This document shows positions 55,791 through 64,000 of a stretch of DNA of 64,000 nt, piece by piece; the first letter of the stretch is position 1, and each line of letters opens with the position of its first letter. The stretch lies in NCBI GenBank assembly GCA_037013495.1, contig CM072806.1, positions 48,821,814 through 48,885,813 on the forward strand, in the 5' to 3' direction. Made by a program: the position numbers and the translations under genes. The notes under the pieces were generated by a model, which did not search any database, had not been told where the DNA came from, and was given only the letters and a program-made list of their open reading frames with translations. Source of the stretch: Hippophae tibetana. Its lineage: Eukaryota > Streptophyta > Magnoliopsida > Rosales > Elaeagnaceae.

Positions 55791-58202
55791 TCAGTGAAAT
55801 TTTTTGGCACCAATCATTTATGAGTGAGTATTACACCAAGAATGAATTGACATGCATATGAGTTTTCTAGTCAAGAACCTAAGTGCAAGAAAAATACATC
55901 TAGTACTCTTAGTGGGGGAATTTTTTTATACATCAGGAGCTATGGGGGATCTGGGGGGACTATCAAAGGACTAGGGGCATCTAGTCAACCAATGGAGGTC
56001 GTGGAGCCTACCCCTCCCTACAAGAGGAAGAATGGAGTACAACATTACCTCTAGAATACAACCTGTAAGCCATAGCCTTCTTTTCATAAACCCCTACTCT
56101 TGTTATCCTCAATCCTATATCTACTACTTAGTAAAGCCCTTAATACCTAGATATCTTAGAACAACCCTACTCTTTAATCGACGTATTCTAGTATGCGTTT
56201 CTAGGTAAAAAGGAAGCTATGAGAGGATTCTAAACATTTCTATCGAGCAGAACAACAAGAAGAGAAAGATAGAATACCATTATTAGCTGGCCTAGCATGC
56301 TATAAACCTATAAGGAACAACATCTAAATCGAAGACATTCCATTCTTTTATATCCCTCTCTTATTAGTAGTTTCTCTTTCTAGGGGTCTAATGGTCGTAG
56401 ATCGCCTTCTTGTGACTATGTTGAAGAATTATTTCCCTCCCTTTTCTTTCTCTAGGGTAAGGTCCTCTTGAATGGATTAATTACTTCCTTCCCAATCAAG
56501 GCCTTCTCTCTTATGGCTTAGGAGATTGTCTCAGCCCAGAAAGAACCCTAGTTACATACATCTCTACAAAGAGAAAGAGATACTAGAGAATCTATTCTTA
56601 TCCTTCCCTCGCTTTACTCTCCCTTATAAACTGAACTCTTTGAAGAACTAAAAAGAAAGACATAAAGCCCGTACAAACTCATTTTCAGGAAAAAAGGGAA
56701 ATAAGCCAACCTTCCTCTAGAACTATTTGGAAAAACATAACAAATAGGAAGAAGAAAAGGCCGAATCAACAGCAACAGGCTACAGTCACCACTTCTAGAA
56801 ATCTAAATTCGCGTAGTAAAGAAAATCTCTTTTTAAAAAAAAGTAGAGGGAAGAAGAGCTTGGAACTTATGATAGATAACGAATAGAGGAGCGCAATTAG
56901 TGATGCCAAAGGGCGCCTTTTCAAGTGGAAGCAATCATAGGGGGTTCAAGTCTGAGTTAAGCTTTCATGTATCATTGGTAGGCAAAGGGGTAAGCGAACA
57001 TGGATGTCTTTGTTTGTTAATAAAAAAATGGGTAAGTAAGCGCAAAGAGTATGAATCTCTTTCTGTATTCAAGCTTGTTCCTAGTCGCTCGGACTCTTAT
57101 TGTAGTATGAGCCTTGAAATTACCCGAAGTTGGGAAATCAGCAACGAATGGGCTATCCAACCCACTCAAGGGACGAGAAGGGCCTTACAAATGAGAAATA
57201 GAAGAAATAAGCTAAGTAGGCAGGCAAACTAGGATACTAGCACTTGATGAGTTCAGAGCGATGAAAGAGGAGAAGGCTAGGGAAATTGAGACCAAGAAAG
57301 AAGGCATTTACTACATTTAAAGGTCACTTGTTACATTGACATGATAGGGATTAAGCTAGAATTTTTGCTGAAAAGAAGAAGCATTGAGACGATCAACCCA
57401 TGGAGATATAGCTTCTTACTCAACCTAAAGGGATATTTCCACCGAGACATAATGCTCCATTTTGATGGGCGTAGACTAGGCAGGCCTTGTGGCTTGAAAA
57501 TGATTACCTGTTGCTAAGGGGGAGAGATCTTTCATTAGGGTAGGAAGTAGAGCTAACCTAAGCAGGAAAAGATCTTTACAGAGAGGACCAGTGAGGGAAT
57601 GGGAAGAAAAGAGAGGGAATGTTATAGCACTATAGGGAATATGGAAACATATAGGAATTAGGAAGCATATGGGAATTCCATAACAGGGATCAACTAGAGC
57701 TTATGTCAAGGATGAATTTACCAACACTATAAGTCCTACTCATGTTTGAAAGGGATATCGCTAAAAAAGGGCCAACTAGTAATCCTGTTACAGGCGGTGG
57801 TGTATGTATTTCTACTTATTCGAGGCAAAAACTCTGGTTTAAGGGACATATAAAAAAGCAACCAAGTTCTCCTAGGCTCAAAAGAAGGAGAGAGAGACTA
57901 GCAGACCTAAGATCAAACCTGCTGACTCAGACGAGCCTGACAAGACAGGGAAAACCAAAGGATATGCAATAAAGTTCAAAAAGAAATGGTTTATGTTTAA
58001 ACCAATCAAGTATATTTACACGTTGGAAGTTATAGTAGTGACTTGTGATGAGAGGAGCTAATTACTAGAGAGACCGAACGAGAGCAGGCTGGCTTATAGG
58101 GGCAATGGACGAGGGTAGAGTAGTTTCCACAGAATCAAAAGGGTCTTCCTGAGTTCTCGATTACTGACAAGCAAAAACAGGCATCGCTAATCTTGCCAAT
58201 AC
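55791..58202. other. Mitochondrial-type intergenic DNA after cob
   Basis: No recognised gene. Two plus-strand open frames, 56900-57232 (110 codons; basic end, KRKEYESLSVFK) and 57742-57972 (76 codons; Lys/Arg-rich end), have no known domain and could be chance or remnants of mitochondrial chimeric ORFs. No tRNA found by eye. Confidence 0.5.
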
Positions 58203-60136
58203 TTTGGTTTTATATTTATAAAACTCTCGCAAGTGCACAAATCATTTCGTAGAAAATGATAAATATACTCACAAGGTCGATCTAAGGAAGGAATGTATGT
58301 GGTTTTTAATTTATTATTCAAACTTTTAAAAACGAAATTAAATCCTAAACATCATGTCACTATATTTTGGTTTTTGTGTTTCTAATCTACTAACATAAAA
58401 ATAAACATAGATAAAGATTCAATAAACATTTATGCAAATTTTATCATTTATAATAGTGGAGTATTTATGGATATAATAACTAAATTAATTATGCTTGCTC
58501 ATATTATCTAGGTTATTAAAGATATAAATTGATATTTTATTGATTCTCTCTTTTTTATATGAATACCACCTTTGGTGGGGTTAGATATTCTTTGTTAACT
58601 AAACAAATCAATTAACACCTATGGGTGGGGTTGATAACTAATTTGGTTAATTAAATTAATTCCTTTTTTCTAAGAGATTGAAAATGAACCATTTAAATGC
58701 CACATTTGGTGGGGTTAGACAGTTTAAACTTTATTCAAGGTGTCCAAATTAAACCTAAGAATTTAATTATCCGAGTACTAACTTTCAAGTTTTAAAACCA
58801 CTACTGAAAATATGTTGTCAATACATTTTCAGATAATAATTCTTATAAAAAATTTGAAATAGAGCTTCACTCTAACTAACGAGCGATTGTACCAACAAAT
58901 AAAAGAGCACTACTCTAAATAAGACCGGATAACTAAACCTTAAAATCTAATTTTTAGATTTAAGTTTGTAATGAAAAATAATATATTTCTCTCTAACATT
59001 CTTAATATAAAATCTTGAATAAAAAAAATCAATTCATTTTAGAGATTTTTACCTATTTAATATTTCACAAGTATAACAACGTTGTTATTATATCATGTTT
59101 ACAAACAACCAGCAAAGTTAAATTTAATCACAGATAAATGAAATATAACATGTAAGAATAAAGTATCAAAAATAACTGTAAAGAAAATAAAATCCTTACA
59201 ATACTTTGTTGCTATTCCTGTTGCTGGAAAACCTCCAAACGGAATTTGCACTCCCATTTATTGAATCAAAAAGAAAATAAATTACAAAAACATACCTAGT
59301 TCTTCTCAAAAAGAGAAGAACTCTAAAACTAAGAGAAACTAACTAAGAAAAACTAAAAACTAAGAAAAACTTAAAAACCAAGAATTGAGAGAAAGAAAGA
59401 GAACAAAAGATGTGTTTTGAGGTGTGTTTAGTTATGAAGAGAATGGGGGTATTTATAGGTGAGGATGGGAAGAAAAAATGGGTGAAAAAATGATAAAAAA
59501 TGGTGGAAACGCGGAGTAGTGAATGATGACATCATGTTGATGTGGGGTGGCTGTGCGCGCAGATGCTAGTAGGCTGGGCATAGGCGTGCGTAGATGTGAG
59601 TAGGCAGGGTGCAGGGGCGCAGAGATGGCAGCAGGTTGGGCACTTGTGCGCGCAGATGGCAACAGGCTGGGTGCAGGCATGCACAGATGGCAGCAGGCTG
59701 AGCGTAGGCGCACGCGGACGGGAGCAGGGATGTGCGCGGAAGGGAAATCTGGCGCGCACGTTGCTAGGCGTGGTTTAGGCAGCTGTTGGCGCCGCATGCG
59801 TATTTCTAGGCACGCTGTGCGTGGTGGCCGGCGCGGCTGGGCAGCTAGGCGGTGCGATTTCCTCCTTTTTGACCCATTTTGTCTAATGTTTCCATATTTG
59901 TTGACTTTTCCTCATTTATTTTATGAATATATTTGTGATGTATTGCCACCAGTATTCCTCTTTGAGTCTTTAAGTTACGTTTTTACGCGAAATACCTGAA
60001 AAACAATAAAAATACCCGTGATTTTGAAAAGACCAATATATATAAATATATGATAAAATCATATAAATATATATATTTTTAATCAATTAATGTGCATAAA
60101 ATCATGGTAATTTTAGTGCTTTTTAAGCACTCATCA
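58203..60136 (-). mobile_element. Solo LTR (gypsy type) inserted in the mitochondrial block
   Basis: An AT-rich ~1.93-kb block within mitochondrial-type DNA. On the minus strand it starts TGATGAGTGCTTAAAAAGCA and ends with a GTGCACTTGCGAGAG run, both common at the ends of plant gypsy LTRs. The flanks AATAC (58198-58202) and ATTAC (60137-60141) may be a decayed target duplication; CTTGCC also recurs on each side (58192-58197 and 60141-60146), so the exact ends are uncertain. It has no gag, pol or primer site. A 31-base minisatellite lies inside. Confidence 0.7.
59555..59740. repeat. 31-base GC-rich minisatellite in the solo LTR
   Basis: Six units, with the AGATG anchor at 59561, 59592, 59623, 59654, 59685 and (as GGACG) 59716, exactly 31 bases apart. 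Unit sense is CGCAGATGGCAGCAGGCTGG. The strong local GC content within an AT-rich LTR produces long chance open frames on both strands, which are not genes. Confidence 0.9.
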
Positions 60137-63100
60137 ATTACTTGCCCGACCAGACGAGATTAGTTGAATGACCAAAGTAGAAGAAGGCATAGTGATCACT
60201 GGCCCGAATGGAATTTCCTAGCTTAAAAAGAGAGACACATAAGCACTCATAACTGAGAATGATATAACAATGAGTTGATCCATTAGATATAAATGTTGGT
60301 TGAGCCCTCTCCAATGCTCCTGTTTAGCCTGTTCTGGTCTTCCTTAGAGGTTGAGGAAGTGCAGTGACGCTTTTGTTTTGCTTTTTTTAGTCTTGTCTGA
60401 AAGTCCAAAGACACGTCAACATGAACCTGACTTCTGAAAGGATTGATTTACTACTTTTAACTACTTGTCTGAAAGCAAAAAGGCTACCAATTAGTAGACC
60501 AACTCATTCAATCACAAGTCAAAGGCCCTAAGGGGCCTTGCACAAGGAAGAGAGCTTCATTACTTGGGAGTGGGTAGGACTACCTACTTCATCTTCCTGT
60601 AGGAGGTTCTAGGTCCATAGCCCTTTATCGATCCATATTCTGTTGATGCCAGGCACAACTTATTGTTGAGCCACTTTGCCGAGTTGTTTATCAAACAGTG
60701 GAACCTTCTCCTGGAAAGTGGATCCCGCAATGGAATAAGTAACGTAGGCGAGGTACCACCCCCTCCGATTATATAGCCAATATTCCTACAGGTATGGGTG
60801 CACGTGCGTATCCACATCCATTTCCAATAGAAGATTCCCCATAGCTTTAAGAGATAGAGAGACTATAGGTATGGACGAGGAGACAGCGCTGGTAGGAACA
60901 TTTCTCGCATCAGAATTAGTCCCAGTACTAGTATCCATCCTCCAACCCCGAACCATCACTATCACTAACAGAAGCAAAGTTAGAGCTCATGAAGTTGTTT
61001 GGCCCATCATTCCTATTCTACTTGCTAAACCAAGTTGTTGGTATGTACCACCCTACATGTGGTGGGCTAAAGCATCTTCTCTCTTTTTGGGGTAAGGAGA
61101 AGTTCCAATTGAAAGAGTGTTAAGTTATGACAAGTCATATAGTTGTGACATGGAGCCACTCAAATTCGGTAAGTGAATCCAAAAAGCAACGAATAAGCCC
61201 CCTAGTATGAAAGAATTCACTAGAAAAAGGGCCTTCACTCAAATAGGGATGCAGTAGTACTTACATACTATAAGAAGAGGGCGGGGACAAGATCTTTTAT
61301 CAATTTAGTCTGAGCCTGAATCAATAAACTAGAAAGACACGCCCATGAATCCTGATTGTCAATTGAATGACCCATTTTCTAGGGAATCTTCTTCTAAAGT
61401 ATGGTGCTTTTTTCGTTTGAGATTTTGGATTTAAGATTCTCATTATGAAAGTGTGATTGCTTTTGAATGGTTTTGTTAAGTATGCCATACTGCAGCCTTT
61501 GGCAAGAGTTAGGATAGGATTTGGAAGCCATAGTAGCACTTGACTCCTTAACAAGGCAGCTCCTTTTCACGATTAGTCGGAAAGGAGGAATGTAAAGAGT
61601 AGATGTGAGTCAAAAAAGGAATATATGCGCTGGTAGATATGATGAGCCAAAGGAGGAACTCGGGAAAGTTAAAAACAATACGGTGGATAAAAAAAATAAA
61701 GTTGAATTATCGGGTTGTTAGCTCGGTTGGCATAGAAGGGGTTGTTATTGGATCGGGTAGGGAATAAGATGATTCTAGAGTTGGGCGGGCGGTGGGTAGT
61801 TTGGTTAGAGCAGAAGGTAAGGGAGATTTTCTAACCAATGATCAAGCAACTCTTGACATTAGGCCGAAATTCCAGTGTTAAGGAACTGAAGGAGTCTAGA
61901 AAGATAAAGCGTTCAGAGAGGGAAATAACCACTTGGAGTAGAAAGAACTGATGATTGGATTGGGAAGGTCACTAAGCCACTCGAAGAAAAATTTCATATC
62001 TAGTACACGCTAATGGAAGCCAATTCGACAGGCCTTCTATTAAGGGGGCGTATTCATTCTTGAAAGAATGGACTATGAGAGAGAATACAAGACAAAGCCC
62101 TATGGCACCTCTCGGACATCTCTGCCAAAGCATATCATATCGTATAACAAAAAAAGAAGGTTTGTGGTGTTAGGGTCCAAAAGGTACCCTATACCTAAAT
62201 TGAGGCGAGCCTGGTTGGAAAGAAGAATGGAGAAGCTGACCTGGAATAATGCTACGCTTTATAGCCTCTTATTTCACACTTAGCAAACTGGCCATTCTCC
62301 TATATGTCCCTGGCGTTCCTATATGTCTTTAACCCACCCTTCTATACATGTCTGGCTTCGTTTCATTCCTTTTGGAATTCTGATTTCTCTACATCCATAG
62401 AGGCCAAATCATACGCTGCTAAAGCCAAGTAGTCTTCCACCTCACATCTAAATATGTTGTTTCATTCGCTGAGAAAAAAGCATATGAATCAACTGTTTCA
62501 AATAAGGAAGATTCCACCACTAAAAAAAGAAAAGACATCCATTTATATTCAAGGGAGGGCGGTGAATTTTGAAGCCTAAAGGATAAGATTCTTTCAAATA
62601 TACAGAAGTAGTCGATGACTAAAAGAAAAAGGCAAGTCCGACGGTAAGGGGTTTTGTCTAATATAGAACCCAAACAAGGGCGGAGGGAGTTTTTTTCCAG
62701 TAGCAGGAACTTTCTTTCCTGGTTGTAAGGTCTATAATCTGGGCTGACTGAGTAGTTTCTCAAATCCCGACCGAGTTGGGCTAATAAGTAAGCATTCAAG
62801 TACATTGTTTCAAACGCCGAATAAGTAGAATCACCCACTGAATTAGCATAAGAATAATTCGATGAATCATGAATAGCATAGGTAGGCATCCTACCTAAGA
62901 ACCAAAGTCTACAGTCACTCTTTCCCAATCCGAACCAGCGGAATAGGCCTATTCTGAGTCAGAAGGATTCCTTCAGTGAGTGCGCCTGTTCAACTTAAAC
63001 TCTTTCAGATGCCAAATCTGAAGACGAATCGATAGATGCATATACATACACCGGGGAATCCGCTTTATATGAAGGAAGTATCCGACTCATAATCCAAAGA

Positions 63101-63929
63101 GAAAGATGCATATGTACCTGAATCACCTAAAGCAGAAGTCTTCATCCGATGACGCCACTTGTTGTCGTTGATGGTCGTTGCAATGATGTCGGTCATGCTT
63201 CAAAGTGGAACAAAACAGATTGGTTCTAGATTCTATGAGTCGACAGGAGTGCTTAAAGGAGCTTTCGCGAATGTTGGTCATTTTTACCTTATTTTCCGAA
63301 GTGAAATCTTCCTTTTTTCAAAAAGTAGATGAAAAAGTAGATTGGTACTGAATTGTTCTTAGCTTTGCTTCTTTCTAAAGAAGCACAACCATAACGCTTT
63401 GAAGTCTTAGGTGAATCACTCAATTCTTTCCATACCACCTTCTCTCGAAGTAGTACTTCCCTAAGCACCATATCCAGTTTATTCTGAACTAACATATCTT
63501 TTTTATCTTGAACCAAAGGATCCCTTTTCTCTCACGGATTTTGCTTTTCCCGAAAAAACAAAAAATTAAAGCTAGGTCAGTCATAGGATTCGTTCTAGTC
63601 TAGTTTAGAATCAACACCAAACCTTCATTACATTACAAAAGGGCTCCCCTCTTTGCTTTCGCTTAGCCTTATCTTATAAGCCTTGCTAGGGCTAGGAGAA
63701 TTCATAAAACCTTGCTTATCCTTCTGATGAGCAAGCTTTCCTTTAACTAAGTTAGACTGCCTCTTACGAGTAGGTAACCTACCTTCTAAACCATGCCTCA
63801 CTATACTTTCTTCTAAGCCAGCTTTTCACTCTTTGTTTTTGCATCATCTCATTGGACTTATTTCAAACAAACTCGTTACACTCGCACCTGATTACACAGG
63901 AATGAAGAAAACTACATAGGGAGAACACT
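60137..63929. other. Mitochondrial-type intergenic DNA, right part
   Basis: No recognised gene. Several short open frames on both strands lack known domains. GGGTTGTTAGCTCGGTTGGC at 61709-61728 recalls the 5' half of a tRNA, but no matching 3' half or anticodon stem is visible. Confidence 0.5.
62419..62928 (-). CDS. Hypothetical mitochondrial-type ORF, 169 residues
   Basis: The longest open frame of the block besides cob. It is Ser/Tyr-rich at the start, with a basic middle and a hydrophobic segment of about 14 residues (CLFLLVIDYFCIF) that may be one membrane span. No family is recognised. Plant mitochondrial DNA often holds such frames, sometimes chimeric. Being in a nuclear copy, it is probably not expressed. 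Confidence 0.25.
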   Translation of the reverse strand: MGKSDCRLWFLGRMPTYAIHDSSNYSYANSVGDSTYSAFETMYLNAYLLAQLGRDLRNYSVSPDYRPYNQERKFLLLEKNSLRPCLGSILDKTPYRRTCLFLLVIDYFCIFERILSFRLQNSPPSLEYKWMSFLFLVVESSLFETVDSYAFFSANETTYLDVRWKTTWL

Positions 63930-64000
63930 GATAACTGTATTTTATATAGTTATTTTCATCTATTTTATTAATTATAATTTCTATGTTATTTACATTTTTA
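63930..64000 (+). repeat. Start of another Athila-like LTR, cut by the window end
   Basis: Begins TGATAACTGTATTTTATATA and is alignable with the starts of the LTRs at 7132 and 15498 (shared TTATTAATTATAATT and CTATGTT blocks). It begins directly after mitochondrial-type sequence, so it is a second retroelement insertion in or at the edge of the NUMT. Confidence 0.75.

Larger units (their letters stand above)
45450..63929. other. Block of plant mitochondrial DNA in nuclear DNA (NUMT)
   Basis: Base composition and texture shift near 45.45 kb from A/T-rich nuclear DNA to the mixed sequence typical of angiosperm mitochondrial intergenic regions. Five mitochondrial genes or gene parts are recognisable (rps3, rps12, rpl5, rps14, cob) plus a group II intron domain V. 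Two LTRs have inserted (58203-60136 and from 63930). A nuclear location is inferred from these insertions and from mutations in cob and rps3. The alternative, a mitochondrial genome that has taken up 45 kb of nuclear DNA, is less likely but not excluded by this window alone. Confidence 0.8.

Noticed and set aside
59453..59999. Frames of 60-124 codons on both strands, rich in Ala, Pro, Arg and Cys
   Set aside because: They come from the 31-base GC-rich minisatellite of the solo LTR, which stays open in several frames.
61709..61780. GGGTTGTTAGCTCGGTTGGC resembling the 5' half of a tRNA
   Set aside because: No T-arm or closing acceptor strand follows within tRNA length; perhaps a remnant, but not supportable.
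45450..63929. Reading the whole window as a true mitochondrial genome with nuclear inserts
   Set aside because: The rps3 stop, the cob substitution pattern and LTR insertions within the mitochondrial part favour a nuclear location; not fully excluded.
1..64000. CRISPR arrays, defence islands, biosynthetic clusters or another new multi-gene system
   Set aside because: The repeats found are LTRs, satellite-like arrays and microsatellites; no spaced direct repeats, cas-like or clustered enzyme genes are visible.

Overview
This is plant nuclear DNA. It is AT-rich, dominated by decayed and nested retroelements, and carries a long block of plant mitochondrial DNA. I see no intact nuclear host gene, no CRISPR array and no bacterial operon. 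I cannot name the species.

Layout. (1) From about 1 to 20.4 kb lies a minus-strand Tat-type Ty3/gypsy element. Reading leftwards it has the inner edge of its 5' LTR and a primer-binding site near 19.98 kb, then gag, protease, the start of reverse transcriptase (RT), the rest of RT, RNase H, integrase, a tandem-repeat block, and an opposite-strand (plus) coding remnant with a coiled coil. Two insertions break it. A complete but dead Athila-like gypsy element (7.13-17.31 kb, plus strand, two LTRs) sits inside the RT, and a solo LTR (0.96-2.50 kb) sits inside the antisense ORF. (2) From about 20.7 to 28.2 kb lies a degenerate endogenous pararetrovirus (Caulimoviridae, florendovirus/petuvirus-like), minus strand, with movement, coat zinc-knuckle, protease, RT, RNase H and a separate ORF2. 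(3) From 29.4 to 31.8 kb are fragments of another gypsy-type element. (4) From 33.1 to 38.85 kb is a minus-strand copia-type element with gag but no recognisable pol. (5) From 38.87 to 42.48 kb is a decayed L1-type LINE. (6) From 42.5 to 45.4 kb is AT-rich intergenic DNA with a ~330-bp duplication.

(7) From about 45.45 to 63.93 kb composition changes sharply and the sequence becomes plant mitochondrial: an rps3 3' end, an rps12 5' start, a group II intron domain V, and the rpl5-rps14-cob cluster with a full-length cob reading frame. It is read as a nuclear insertion of mitochondrial DNA (NUMT) for three reasons. cob lacks the conserved proline of its PEWY motif and has many G-to-A type changes. 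rps3 and rps14 are broken. Two LTRs (58.2-60.1 kb, and one starting at 63.93 kb) have inserted into the block.

Nothing in the window looks like a working multi-gene system. The information is stratigraphic: which element landed in which, and what decayed before or after. Coordinates of degenerate elements are approximate; family assignments rest on recognised protein motifs, not on database searches.
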